Of a DNA stretch of 64,000 bases, positions 27,320 to 35,602 are shown one piece after another (positions within the stretch are counted from its first letter, which is position 1; each line of letters starts with the position of its first letter). Under the pieces are notes generated by a model. That model was not told the DNA's origin. It made no database searches and was given only the letters and a program-made list of their open reading frames with translations. The translations under genes and the position numbers were made by a program. Source of the stretch: VAZQ01 sp963841705 (lineage in GTDB: Bacteria > Pseudomonadota > Alphaproteobacteria > Rhizobiales > Xanthobacteraceae); the NCBI GenBank assembly GCA_963841705.1, contig CAWJDY010000074.1:68554-132553 (forward strand), read 5' to 3'.

Positions 27320-29740
27320 TCACTGGTGCAGGCCGAGCTTGTCCGCTGCCATCCAGGTGCGCCAGTTGTCGTGCGGCATCTGAATATGAGTCGACCCCAG
27401 GAACTTGAAGGCATCGTTCACCGCGTTGGAGAAGCACGGCACACCGCCGACGTTCGGGCTCTCGCCCACGCCCTTCGCCCCAATCGGATGGTGCGGTGAG
27501 GGTGTCGTGGTCCAGTCGGTTTCCCAATGCGGCGTTTCGACCGCGGTCGGCAGGAAGTAATCCATCAGCGACGCCGTGGTCACGTTGCCTTCGTCGTCGT
27601 AATGGATCTCCTGGCCCATGGCGATGCCGAAGGCTTCGGTCAAGCCGCCGTGAATCTGGCCCTCGATGATCATCGGGTTGATGCGGGTGCCGCAGTCGTC
27701 GAGCGCATAGAACCGCCGCACTTTGGTGCTGCCCGTATCGACGTCGACGTCGATGACGCAGATGTAGGCGCCAAAGGGGAAGGTGAAATTGGGCGGGTCG
27801 TAATAGTCCACCGCCTCCAGTCCCGGTTCCATGCCGGGCGGCACTTCGTGGTACGCCGCCCAGGCAAGCTCGGTCATGGTCTTGAAGCGCTCCGGATTGC
27901 CTTTCACACGGAAGCGATCGACGTCCCATTCGAGGTCGTCGTCGTGCACCTCAAGCATATAGGCGGCGATCATCTGCGCCTTGGCTTTGATCTTGCGGCA
28001 GGCCATGGCGGTGGCCGCGCCGGAGACCGGGGTCGAGCGCGAGCCATATGTGCCGAGACCGTAGGGCGCGGTGTCGGTGTTTCCTTCCTCGACCGTGATG
28101 TTATCCGCGGCGATGCCCAACTCGGTCGCAATAATCTGGGCGTAGGTTGTCTCGTGGCCCTGGCCCTGCGATTTGGTGCCGAGCCGGCAAATACCGCTGC
28201 CGGTCGGATGAATGCGGATTTCGGCCGAATCAAACATGGCGATGCCGAGGATGTCGCAATTGCGCGACGGGCCCGCACCAACGATTTCGGTGAAGAAGGC
28301 GACGCCGACGCCCATCAGCTCGCGCGTCTCGCCCCGTCTGAACGCCTCCTGCTTTTGCTTTTGCTCCTCGCGCAGCTTCTTGTAACCGACCGTCTCGACC
28401 GCCTTGTCGAGAGCGGTCTGGTAGTCGCCGGAATCGTACACCCAGCCGAAAGCCGAGGTGTAGGGGAACTGCTCGCGGCGGATCAGGTTTTTCCGGCGGA
28501 ATTCGATGGGGTCCATGCCGAGCTTGTGCGCCATGATGTCCATGGCACGCTCGATGGCGTAGGCGGCTTCCGTCACACGGAACGAGCAGCGATAGGCAAC
28601 GCCGCCCGGCGCCTTGTTGGTGTAGACCCCATCCACCGACACATGTGCCGCCGGGATGTCGTAGGAGCCGCTGATGATGCTGAACAGGCCGGCCGGCCAC
28701 TTGGTGGCATTGGCGCAGGCATCGAAGGCGCCGTGGTCGGCGACGGTATAGCAGCGCAAGCCCGTGATCTTGCCGTCCTTGGTTGCGGCGAGTTCCGTCT
28801 CCATTAAGAAATCGCGGGCGAAGGCCGTCGTCGAAAGATTCTCGATACGGTCCTCGACCCATTTCACCGGGCGTCCGGTTACGATCGAGGCCACGATCGA
28901 ACAGATGTAGCCTGGATAGGCACCGACCTTGTTGCCGAAGCCACCCCCGATATCGGGGGCGATCACGTGGATTTTATGCTCGGGGATTTTCGAGATCAAC
29001 GAGCCCACCGTGCGGATGACGTGCGGCGCCTGGAAGGTGCCCCACAGCGTGAGCTCACCCTTTATCTTGTCGAATGAGGCGATGCACTGGCAGGTCTCCA
29101 GCGGGCACGGATGCACGCGCGGATAAACGATCATCTCCTTGATGGTGACGTCGGCTTTGGCAAAGGCGGCCTCAGCCGCAGCTTTGTTGCCCGCCTGCCA
29201 GTTGAAGATGTGGTTGTAGTGCTTGCGCGGACCGTGGCTGCCTTCCTTCTTGTCCTTGATATCCTCTCGGATCACCGGCGCATCGGCGGCCATTGCTTTG
29301 AGCGGATCGACGTTGCACGGCAAAGGCTCATATTCGACCTCGACCAGATCGGCGGCGTCGGCCGCGGTGTAGCGATCCTCGGCAATGACGAACGCAACTT
29401 CCTGATTTTGGAACACGACTTTGCCGTCGGCCAGCACCATCTGCACATCGCCGGCGAGCGTCGGCATCCAGGCGAGATTGACCGTCTTCAGCGTCTCCGC
29501 CGTGATGACGGCGACGACGCCGGGCACGGCGGCAGCCTTGGTGGTGTCGATCTTCTTGACGCGCGCGTGCGCGTGAGGCGAGCGGGCGAAGTCGCCGTAA
29601 AGCATTCCGGGCAGCTTGAGGTCGTCGACGTAATTGCCCTTGCCTTGCGTGAAACGGATGTCTTCGACCCGCTTGCGCTTGCAGCCGAGTCCTTCGAGTT
29701 TCGCCGCACGTTCGGCGGAGGTTGGGGTCACATCGTTCAT
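27320..29740 (-). CDS. coxL: aerobic CO dehydrogenase large subunit, form I
   Basis: The 806-residue molybdenum subunit oxidises CO with water to CO2. The form I active-site loop VAYRCSFR is present, with Cys385, which binds the copper of the Mo-S-Cu centre. The base Glu760 lies in PIGAKGVGES. These match Cys388 and Glu763 of the Oligotropha enzyme, offset by three residues. Form II (putative) enzymes carry AYRGAGR in this place, so this is a bona fide CO dehydrogenase by sequence. The start ATG at 29740 overlaps the coxS stop as ATGA. The protein acts as a (LMS)2 dimer at the inner face of the cytoplasmic membrane. Confidence 0.96.
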   Translation of the reverse strand: MNDVTPTSAERAAKLEGLGCKRKRVEDIRFTQGKGNYVDDLKLPGMLYGDFARSPHAHARVKKIDTTKAAAVPGVVAVITAETLKTVNLAWMPTLAGDVQMVLADGKVVFQNQEVAFVIAEDRYTAADAADLVEVEYEPLPCNVDPLKAMAADAPVIREDIKDKKEGSHGPRKHYNHIFNWQAGNKAAAEAAFAKADVTIKEMIVYPRVHPCPLETCQCIASFDKIKGELTLWGTFQAPHVIRTVGSLISKIPEHKIHVIAPDIGGGFGNKVGAYPGYICSIVASIVTGRPVKWVEDRIENLSTTAFARDFLMETELAATKDGKITGLRCYTVADHGAFDACANATKWPAGLFSIISGSYDIPAAHVSVDGVYTNKAPGGVAYRCSFRVTEAAYAIERAMDIMAHKLGMDPIEFRRKNLIRREQFPYTSAFGWVYDSGDYQTALDKAVETVGYKKLREEQKQKQEAFRRGETRELMGVGVAFFTEIVGAGPSRNCDILGIAMFDSAEIRIHPTGSGICRLGTKSQGQGHETTYAQIIATELGIAADNITVEEGNTDTAPYGLGTYGSRSTPVSGAATAMACRKIKAKAQMIAAYMLEVHDDDLEWDVDRFRVKGNPERFKTMTELAWAAYHEVPPGMEPGLEAVDYYDPPNFTFPFGAYICVIDVDVDTGSTKVRRFYALDDCGTRINPMIIEGQIHGGLTEAFGIAMGQEIHYDDEGNVTTASLMDYFLPTAVETPHWETDWTTTPSPHHPIGAKGVGESPNVGGVPCFSNAVNDAFKFLGSTHIQMPHDNWRTWMAADKLGLHQ

Positions 29741-30237
29741 TCTGCGGCCTCCCGCATAGGCGCCGTGTTGAGCTTGTCGGCGGCGTATTCAATGGCTTTG
29801 ACGATGTTCTGATAGCCGGTGCAACGGCACAGATTGCCCGAGATGCCGAAGCGGATTTCCTCCTCCGTCGGCGTCGGGTTCTCCTGCAGCAGCCGATAGG
29901 CCCGCATGATCATGCCGGGAGTGCAAAAGCCGCATTGCAGGCCATGCATCTCGCGAAAACCTTCCTGCAGCGCATGCAGCGTGCCGTCGGCGTTGGCCAT
30001 GCCTTCGATGGTGCGTATCTCCGCGCCGTTCGCCTGCACCGCAAACACGGTGCAGGACTTCACCGATTTGCCATTGAGATCAACGGTGCAGGCGCCGCAA
30101 TGGCTGGTATCGCAGCCGATATGCGATCCGGTGAGATTGAGCTGCTCGCGCAGGAAATGGATGAGCAAGGTGCGTGGCTCGACCAGTTCCTCTACTTTTT
30201 TGCCATTCACGGTGAGTGTTATTTGCGATTTGGCCAT
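29737..30237 (-). CDS. coxS: aerobic CO dehydrogenase small subunit, 2x[2Fe-2S]
   Basis: The 166-residue iron-sulfur subunit carries the plant-type cluster ligands in GCDTSHCGACTVDLNGKSVK plus the following SC, and the C-terminal four-helix cluster ligands in LQCGFCTPGM and GNLCRCTGY. Electrons pass from the molybdenum centre in CoxL through these clusters to FAD in CoxM. The start at 30237 (MAKSQITLTVNGKKVE) is 14 bases after coxM. The C-terminal tail NTAPMREAAE extends slightly beyond the cluster domain. Confidence 0.95.
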   Translation of the reverse strand: MAKSQITLTVNGKKVEELVEPRTLLIHFLREQLNLTGSHIGCDTSHCGACTVDLNGKSVKSCTVFAVQANGAEIRTIEGMANADGTLHALQEGFREMHGLQCGFCTPGMIMRAYRLLQENPTPTEEEIRFGISGNLCRCTGYQNIVKAIEYAADKLNTAPMREAAE

Positions 30238-30251
30238 TGCTTGACTCCCCG

Positions 30252-31118
30252 TCATGTGGAGGCGCGCGTTTTGGCGGTGGCGAGAGCGCGGGTCAGCATC
30301 ACGCCCGCCATTTTGCTGCGATAAGCCGCGGGCCCGCGCGCATCGGTGGCGGGCGAGGTGATCGCCTCGGCGGCTCCTGCTGCTTTCTTCACGGTCGCGG
30401 TATCGAGAGTCGAGCCCACCGCGATCTTGTTCGCTTCCTCGGCCCACAACGGGGTCTCGGCCACGTTAGTCAGTGCGATCGAGCAGGTTGCGACCTTGCC
30501 GCCGCTCATGGTTAGCACGACGGCCGCCGCAGCGGTCGCATAGTCGCCGATCTTGCGCTTGAGTTTTTGGTAAGCGTGGCCGTGGTCCGCCGGTGGCACC
30601 CGAATGCGGATGGCGGTGACGATCTCGCCGGGCTCGAGCGCGGTGAAATAGGCGCCTTGGTAGAATTCGCGCGCTGGCACGCGGCGTTCGCCGGTCTTGC
30701 CGGTGATATGATAAGTCGCGTCCAGGCACAGCATGACGGCGGGCATGTCGTTGCCGGGATCGCCATTGGCGACGTTGCCGCCAAGTGTGCCGACGTAGCG
30801 TACCTGTGGATCGGCAATCAGCAGCGAGGTTTCGCTCACGATCGGAATTTTCTTCGCTATGAGGTCCGAGCCGATCAGTTCATGCTGGGTCGTCGTGGCG
30901 CCAATGACGATGTCGGGGCCATCCTCGCGAATGCCTTTGAGATCCGCGACGCCGCCGAGATCGATCAGATGCGCCGGGCTCGCAAGCCGCAGCTTCATCA
31001 TCGGAATAAGGCTGTGCCCGCCGGCGATGGCGCGGGCATCCTCGCCCAAATCGGTGAGCAAACCGACAGCTTCTTTGACGGATGATGGTCGATGATAGGC
31101 GAAAGCGCCAGGTATCAT
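30252..31118 (-). CDS. coxM: aerobic CO dehydrogenase medium subunit, FAD
   Basis: The 288-residue flavoprotein subunit has the FAD motifs AIAGGHSLIPMMKLR and VGTLGGNVANGDPGNDMP, as in the CODH/xanthine dehydrogenase FAD family. It passes electrons to the respiratory chain. Of two in-frame ATGs, 31118 is chosen because GGGAGG lies 7 bases upstream of it but only 1 base before the ATG at 31124. It is the first structural gene of the coxMSLDEF run, with a 259-base upstream region that holds four 20-bp-spaced repeats. Confidence 0.95.
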   Translation of the reverse strand: MIPGAFAYHRPSSVKEAVGLLTDLGEDARAIAGGHSLIPMMKLRLASPAHLIDLGGVADLKGIREDGPDIVIGATTTQHELIGSDLIAKKIPIVSETSLLIADPQVRYVGTLGGNVANGDPGNDMPAVMLCLDATYHITGKTGERRVPAREFYQGAYFTALEPGEIVTAIRIRVPPADHGHAYQKLKRKIGDYATAAAAVVLTMSGGKVATCSIALTNVAETPLWAEEANKIAVGSTLDTATVKKAAGAAEAITSPATDARGPAAYRSKMAGVMLTRALATAKTRAST

Positions 31119-31236
31119 TGGCATTCCTCCCGGGTGCCTAAACCGGGCGGCGTGCGACCGACATTGCGGTCCCTGTCGTGGCACCCATCCATTGGCGATA
31201 AGTTGGCGAAATGTGCGCCGCAGCAGCAATGTTCGA

Positions 31237-31304
31237 TGCACGAATCGGGCTGGATGCGCACCAACGGCCGTGCTGTTGCACGGATTGCGGCAGCGGTGCA
31301 CGAA
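31237..31304 (-). promoter_or_regulatory. four direct repeats at 20-bp spacing: probable LytTR operator of the cox operon
   Basis: On the plus strand the units are TGCACGAA (31237-31244), CGCACCAA (31257-31264), TGCACGGA (31277-31284) and TGCACGAA (31297-31304). Read toward coxM these are TTCGTGCA, TCCGTGCA, TTGGTGCG and TTCGTGCA. The period is exactly 20 bases, about two helical turns, so all units face one side of the DNA. LytTR-domain regulators bind short direct repeats with this kind of spacing, and the CO regulator RcoM, also a LytTR protein, is reported to bind repeated sites before coxM. The array ends 119 bases before the coxM start. Confidence 0.7.
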
Positions 31305-31377
31305 CTGCGTCAGTTCTATTGACCTAAGTCGCTTTCTCTAGCCGCATGTCACTGCAACTTGTTGCGCCGCAAAATTC

Positions 31378-32577
31378 CTAGACGGTTTTGGCGGAGATTC
31401 GCGATTTCAGCCAATTGAGGCGGCTGCGACTTACAGGCACCGAGTAATGGCTGGCAGCGGCCATCTCGACAACCTCGCTATCGCCTGAACGCCGATACCC
31501 GATCACGCGCTCGATATTGATGATGTGGCTGCGGTGAACGCGGGCAAACCGGTTTTTATCGAGCCGAGATTCGACCTCGCCGATCGCCAGCGGGCAAAAC
31601 AACTTGGTCCTGCCGTTGAAAACATAGGTGTAGTGGCCGTTGGCCTGGACGGCGACCACGTCATCGACGGCAATGAGTTGCGTAGCGCCGGCGCGCTCGA
31701 TCGGCAGATGGCGTGCAACGCGCCGAGGCGGCGCGCCGGCGCCTCCGAGTGGAGCATAGGTGCCGCGCCCGAATTCGGCGCCATCGCTTCCGATGTCGGC
31801 AGCCGATGACGCAGCCTCGCCGACTGAGCCAGCAATTTCGTGGGCGCCCACCAGCATCGACATTGTTTCGTCTTTCGCGCGATCCGGCACCAGGAGCAAA
31901 AGAAATATGCCGGACAGACAAAAGGCGACGATGGCGACCACAATCGCTAGCAGATCAGTCGAAAGCGCCGGGGCCGCAGATTGGCTCTCCGCGTATGAGA
32001 AAAGCGTCATGCCCGCCATGGCCGTATAATGCATTCCTGAAACGGCGATGCCGAAGGCAATCGCGGACAGCACGAGCGGCGGACGCCTTCCGCGCTCGAT
32101 GGCGAGCCAAAGCGCCAGCCCAGATGCCACGATGGCGATAACCAGGCTCGCCACGACATAGTATGACGAATGATGCATGCGGGCACTCGCATGCAACGCA
32201 AACATCCCAATGTAATGCATCGAAAAGATTCCGGTCCCCATCAGACCCGCGGACAAGCTCAGCCGAAGCGGAGTGAGCGGGCCGGCGCTGATAGCGAAGA
32301 CCGCAATGCCGACAACTATCACGCACACCAGGAATGAAAGCAGGGTCGGGAAAACCAGGTAATCGACGGGAAAGGACAATCTTGCGGCCAGCATGCCGAC
32401 GAAATGCATGGTCCATATGGCGACTGCCAGCGAAAAGGCGGCTCCTGCGAGCAACAGCCGCCGCCGAATTCCAGCGGCAGCACCGATCTGCACGGCTAGA
32501 CTGAAACCGACATAGGCACCCTGGATCGCCATCACGATCGAAAGCAAAACAAGCCAGGGCTCGTATGCCACGTGCAT
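31378..32577 (-). CDS. coxC: CoxC-type MHYT membrane sensor with LytTR DNA-binding domain
   Basis: The 399-residue protein has about seven N-terminal membrane helices carrying three MHYT motifs (WTMHFVGM, FSMHYIGM, SGMHYTAM). These are thought to bind a metal and sense a diatomic gas such as CO, NO or O2. After a linker at about 230-285, a C-terminal LytTR domain (about 290-399) is visible: IAVDDVVAVQANGHYTYVFN, then FARVHRSHIINIERV. CoxC and CoxH of Oligotropha have this same architecture. It lies directly upstream of coxM on the same strand and probably controls the repeats between the genes. Confidence 0.85.
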   Translation of the reverse strand: MHVAYEPWLVLLSIVMAIQGAYVGFSLAVQIGAAAGIRRRLLLAGAAFSLAVAIWTMHFVGMLAARLSFPVDYLVFPTLLSFLVCVIVVGIAVFAISAGPLTPLRLSLSAGLMGTGIFSMHYIGMFALHASARMHHSSYYVVASLVIAIVASGLALWLAIERGRRPPLVLSAIAFGIAVSGMHYTAMAGMTLFSYAESQSAAPALSTDLLAIVVAIVAFCLSGIFLLLLVPDRAKDETMSMLVGAHEIAGSVGEAASSAADIGSDGAEFGRGTYAPLGGAGAPPRRVARHLPIERAGATQLIAVDDVVAVQANGHYTYVFNGRTKLFCPLAIGEVESRLDKNRFARVHRSHIINIERVIGYRRSGDSEVVEMAAASHYSVPVSRSRLNWLKSRISAKTV

Positions 32578-32890
32578 TGCTGCGTTCCCTATCGCCGGGT
32601 GGCGGCATGACTTTCTTGTCGTGGGCTGGGGTCAGTATAAATTGGATTTGCGACCTCCACCGAGGCAAATTTGCGCCGCTAGCATAAAGCCGATTTCGTG
32701 CCGATGGGCGCTTGGCGTCCCGCATGTGGGGTTGCCTCCTCCCGCCGGCCATGCCCCAGCATGATCAGCTCTGAGGCCGGAGCGAAGGTGGCTGTCGCCG
32801 TAGTTGCGTATTCAATTCGCCGGAAGCATTTATCGATGCGATGGCGCAACGCCCATGTCGCTTGTGGGTCACAAGCAGATGCAAACTCAG
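32578..32890. other. 313-base intergenic region upstream of coxC
   Basis: No gene is supported. The region should hold the coxC promoter. A single TTCGTGCC occurs at 32695-32702, similar to one unit of the cox repeat array, but without partners at 20-base steps. No strong hairpin is visible. Confidence 0.4.
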
Positions 32891-33073
32891 CTAGCTGCTC
32901 TGATGTAAAACGACCTCCAGCTCAACCTTTCTAATCGTGTCACCGTCACAATCCGCAGCGAGGGTCGACACCTTCATGATTGCAGTCTTGCCACAGACAG
33001 GACAGCGCCACCGTAACGCCAACGGGGAAGCCGTCGCAGAGCCGCAGTCGCAACGTGCATCGGGATGCTTCAT
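32891..33073 (-). CDS. small zinc-ribbon-like protein
   Basis: The 60-residue protein carries CDCGSAT near residue 8 and WRCPVCGKTAIM near residue 23, giving a Cys-x-Cys plus Cys-x2-Cys set that could hold one zinc ion. The remaining part DGDTIRKVELEVVL is a likely beta strand pair. The start at 33073 has a TAGGAGAG ribosome site 7 bases upstream, which supports real translation. It is monocistronic. The function is unknown; rubredoxin-like or nucleic-acid-binding roles are both possible. Confidence 0.6.
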   Translation of the reverse strand: MKHPDARCDCGSATASPLALRWRCPVCGKTAIMKVSTLAADCDGDTIRKVELEVVLHQSS

Positions 33074-33380
33074 GGTGGCACTCTCCTAGCGGGTTAGAAT
33101 GTGGGTAGAACTAAACCAAGATTCAGCGTGGAACTCGCGCCGCTTCATGTCGGCCTCTCGTCCGAGGATCAGATCCTACCACATCCATTGTAGGAATGCC
33201 GCGTTGTGCATCACAGCAAATTTGGCAGCCGATGTCCGAGATGGGTCTTGATCGTGTGAAAACCCAGCGCAGGAGACATTCCGTTGGTCTCCCGGTGCAC
33301 CGTAAAGTAGGCCGCAGACCCCCTGACCGCGATATGTCATTTTGGGTAGGATGCGGTGAGTTCCTCGAAGCCGGGGGCAC
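33074..33380. other. 307-base intergenic region before a PF04392 binding-protein gene
   Basis: I see no supported gene. The stretch TTGTGCATCACAGCAAA at 33205-33221 recurs at 36866-36882, close to the second PF04392 gene copy, so parts of the flanks of these two paralogues are shared. The promoter of the gene at 33381 should be here. Confidence 0.4.
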
Positions 33381-34379
33381 ATGCGGATCAATCAATTAGG
33401 ACGCCGTGATTTAATTACGTTGCTCGGAGGTGCGACGGCATGGCCGCTCGCCACCCGTGCGCAGCAGCCGCTGATGCCGGTGGTCGGATTCATCTACGGC
33501 GGATCGGCCGATGGCGATGCTCGATTTGCGGTCGCGTTCCGCAAAGGCCTCAACGAAAGTGGCTTCGTCGAAGGCCAAAACGTGACGGTCGAGTACCACT
33601 GGCTGGAGGGCCAATACGATCGCCTGCCGGCGCTGGTGGCTGATCTGGTCCGCCGCCGTGTGGCCGTGATCGCCACGCCCGGCAGCGGTCCCGCCGCGCT
33701 CGCGGCCAAAGCTGCAACAGCGACGATCCCGCTCGTCTTCGGTGTCGCCCAAGACCCGACCCAGCTTGGTTTTGTCGCCAGCCTGGCCCGGCCGGGTGGC
33801 AACGCGACCGGCATCAATTTTTTCTCCCGAGAGGTGGTGGCCAAGCGGCTGCGGCTCCTGCATGACCTGGTGCCTAAGGCTGTTCGTATTGCCGTTCTCG
33901 TCAATCCAGCGAATGCTTCGAGCGCCGAAACCACGCTCCGGGAGGCGCAGGAAGCCGCCCCCACTATCGGGCTGCAAATTAGGATACTCACCGCCACTAC
34001 GATCGGCGGGATCGATGCGGCCTTTGCCACGCTTGCGCGCGAGCGCCCCGATGCTCTCTTCGTCGCTGGCGATGGATTCTTCTCCAGCCGCCGCGGCCAG
34101 TTTGCCACCTTGGCGGTGCGGGATAGGATTCCGGCAGCTTATTCGGAGCGGGACTATGTCGCAGTCGGCGGACTGATGAGCTACGGAACCGACCTTGCGG
34201 ACGTGTTTCACCAAGTCGGTGTTTATACTGGGAGCATCCTCAAAGGTGCGAAGCCCGCCGACCTGCCGGTGCTGCAATCGACCAAATTCGAGTTCGTCAT
34301 CAACCTGCAAACGGCGCGAGCGCTGGGCATCGAGGTGCCGCCAGGGGTGCTTTCCATCGCCGATGAGGTGATCGAGTAA
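33381..34379 (+). CDS. PF04392-type ABC substrate-binding protein, copy 1
   Basis: The 332-residue protein has a Tat-type leader (LGRRDLITLLGGATAWPLAT, cleavage at RAQQ) and an ABC_sub_bind fold: VVGFIYGGSADGDARFAVAF, then GQNVTVEYHWLEGQYDRLPA and ATIPLVFGVAQDPTQLGFVA. Family members bind small hydrophobic solutes such as amino acids, but many Bradyrhizobium copies stand alone without permease genes, as here. It is very similar to the minus-strand gene at 37049-38044 over the whole length. With no transporter partners beside it, its function is uncertain. Confidence 0.85.
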   Translation: MRINQLGRRDLITLLGGATAWPLATRAQQPLMPVVGFIYGGSADGDARFAVAFRKGLNESGFVEGQNVTVEYHWLEGQYDRLPALVADLVRRRVAVIATPGSGPAALAAKAATATIPLVFGVAQDPTQLGFVASLARPGGNATGINFFSREVVAKRLRLLHDLVPKAVRIAVLVNPANASSAETTLREAQEAAPTIGLQIRILTATTIGGIDAAFATLARERPDALFVAGDGFFSSRRGQFATLAVRDRIPAAYSERDYVAVGGLMSYGTDLADVFHQVGVYTGSILKGAKPADLPVLQSTKFEFVINLQTARALGIEVPPGVLSIADEVIE

Positions 34380-34524
34380 GTATCCAGTGATCTGAGGCAA
34401 CACTGATTGACAACCAAAGCGAGGAGCGCTTGGGTCAAAACCAGCGGTAATTAGTGCCCTCGCAGTGAGTCCGGTTTACCCCGGTCATCCGACGTTGGTA
34501 ATGCACGCGAGCACTTCGTGTTTG

Positions 34525-34598
34525 GCCGAGTAGGCCCGGGGATTTTCACCGCGAGCCTCTCACAGATCCGAACTTGACGCTCTCGCGTCATCCGGCTC
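34525..34598 (-). mobile_element. 3-prime end of a group II intron (domains V and VI)
   Basis: Read on the minus strand, 34598-34565 is a 34-base hairpin with the domain V layout: GAGCCGGAT, stem GACGC, GAGA tetraloop, GCGTC, a two-base AA bulge and GTTCGGATC. It includes the AGC triad. It is followed by a domain VI-like hairpin in which GAGAGGC pairs with GCCTACTC around a bulged A, the usual branch point. No reverse transcriptase frame lies upstream, so this is a remnant, not an active intron. Confidence 0.65.
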
Positions 34599-34672
34599 GT
34601 GCCACCGCTCGAAGGCTGTCGCCTTCCATTGAATATCGGGTTCCTCCCGGTTCCGGTTGACCCGATCTCATG

Positions 34673-34745
34673 CCGAAATCTCGTTCCGACTTTTCCGCAA
34701 CGTTCCCCACCATCGCTTTTGACGACAGCAGCTTGCGGTGGCTTG
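34673..34745. repeat. 73-bp dispersed repeat, copy B
   Basis: It matches copy A at 23215-23287 with five substitutions and no gaps. On the minus strand its frame reads SHRKLLSSKAMVGNVAEKSE. The flanks differ from copy A on both sides. It lies 75 bases from the group II intron end, but copy A has no intron nearby, so the two need not be one element. Confidence 0.75.
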
Positions 34746-34925
34746 TCCCACCGACGGCATATGGCTGCCCGTTCGCCTGAACCAAAACTCGGTACATTTC
34801 GTTTCCAGGCCAGTTTAAGCGGACTTTATACGACGCCAGCCATCTACGATACAGATTTCGGGGCAGCCGTTGCGCAGCAAATCGTATCCGTCGCGACACC
34901 GACGACCAGCTTTCCTCACGGGGCA

Positions 34926-34956
34926 AAAAGCCCCGATACTTGAGGTCGGGGCTTTT
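34926..34956. terminator. strong bidirectional intrinsic terminator
   Basis: The perfect 11-base arms AAAAGCCCCGA and TCGGGGCTTTT enclose a nine-base loop. On the minus strand the hairpin is followed by TTTTT, so it should end the transcript of the Tyr-rich secreted protein gene whose stop is at 35028. On the plus strand only TTTTCT follows. Confidence 0.8.
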
Positions 34957-35027
34957 CTGGGATCGTGAAGTCCGGTGTTCCTGCTACGCCGGTTGCGGAG
35001 GTTTCAGCAGAAAGCTGGCTTCGTTTA

Positions 35028-35363
35028 TCACCACCGGCGACCCCATCCTCTCCAAATACGTGGGCCATACCCGCCATAGGCGTACGCACCGTAGGCGTAC
35101 GGTCGATAGGCATAGCCATAAGCATAGGGTCGGTAATAAGAGTATGCGTACGGCGCGTACCCATAGCCGTAGGCGTAGGGAGCGTAATAGGCATAACTTC
35201 CACAGCCACACTGGGCGTTTTGTTTGATAGTTGCTGCCTGCATGGCCACGCTAAGCCCCGCAGGGGCGGCCATCGTCATGGCTTGCGCAGGAGGCGACGT
35301 GAAAAAAATTGCGACCGCCATCGCGGTCGCTGCCGTGCAGTAGGTGAGCGACAGACTTCGCAT
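35028..35363 (-). CDS. secreted Tyr/Gly/Ala-rich low-complexity protein
   Basis: The 111-residue protein has a signal peptide (MRSLSLTYCTAATAMAVAIF, cleavage near AQA) and a mature tail dominated by YAYG-type repeats (YAPYAYGYGYAPYAYSYYRP and onward), with a Cys-Gly-Cys just before them and a basic end RIWRGWGRRW. More than 20 Tyr occur in the last 60 residues. GGAGAA lies 7 bases upstream of the ATG. Such sequences suggest an extended or self-associating envelope protein. It is followed by a terminator. It resembles its upstream neighbour in style, not in exact repeat. Confidence 0.75.
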   Translation of the reverse strand: MRSLSLTYCTAATAMAVAIFFTSPPAQAMTMAAPAGLSVAMQAATIKQNAQCGCGSYAYYAPYAYGYGYAPYAYSYYRPYAYGYAYRPYAYGAYAYGGYGPRIWRGWGRRW

Positions 35364-35602
35364 GGAAGTTCTCCATATCCTAAGCCTCCCACTGCTCTAA
35401 ATACGTTGCGTGTCTTCCCGAAGTGGAGCCTGAGTCGGTTTTAGGGTTAATGCCGGCGAGGAAAAGCAGCCGCCCTCTGGTCAAAACCGCATTCCTGCCC
35501 TCTGCGTTTTCATCAATCGCCACCAACTCGCCGCGACGGCAAGCTACTCACCTTGGGCGTGAAGTATAAAGGTTTAGATCGACTCAGGCGGGCGATACTG
35601 CT

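Larger units (their letters stand above)
34380..35027. other. 648-base region of mobile-element remnants
   Basis: No intact gene is supported. From left to right it holds a group II intron domain V-VI segment (34525-34598), copy B of the 73-bp repeat (34673-34745) and a strong bidirectional hairpin terminator (34926-34956). On the minus strand an open frame links the repeat and the intron end (about 34588-34926) but resembles no reverse transcriptase. Confidence 0.55.

Noticed and set aside
27527..28807. 426-codon open frame on the plus strand
   Set aside because: It is antisense to coxL, which has conserved catalytic residues throughout.
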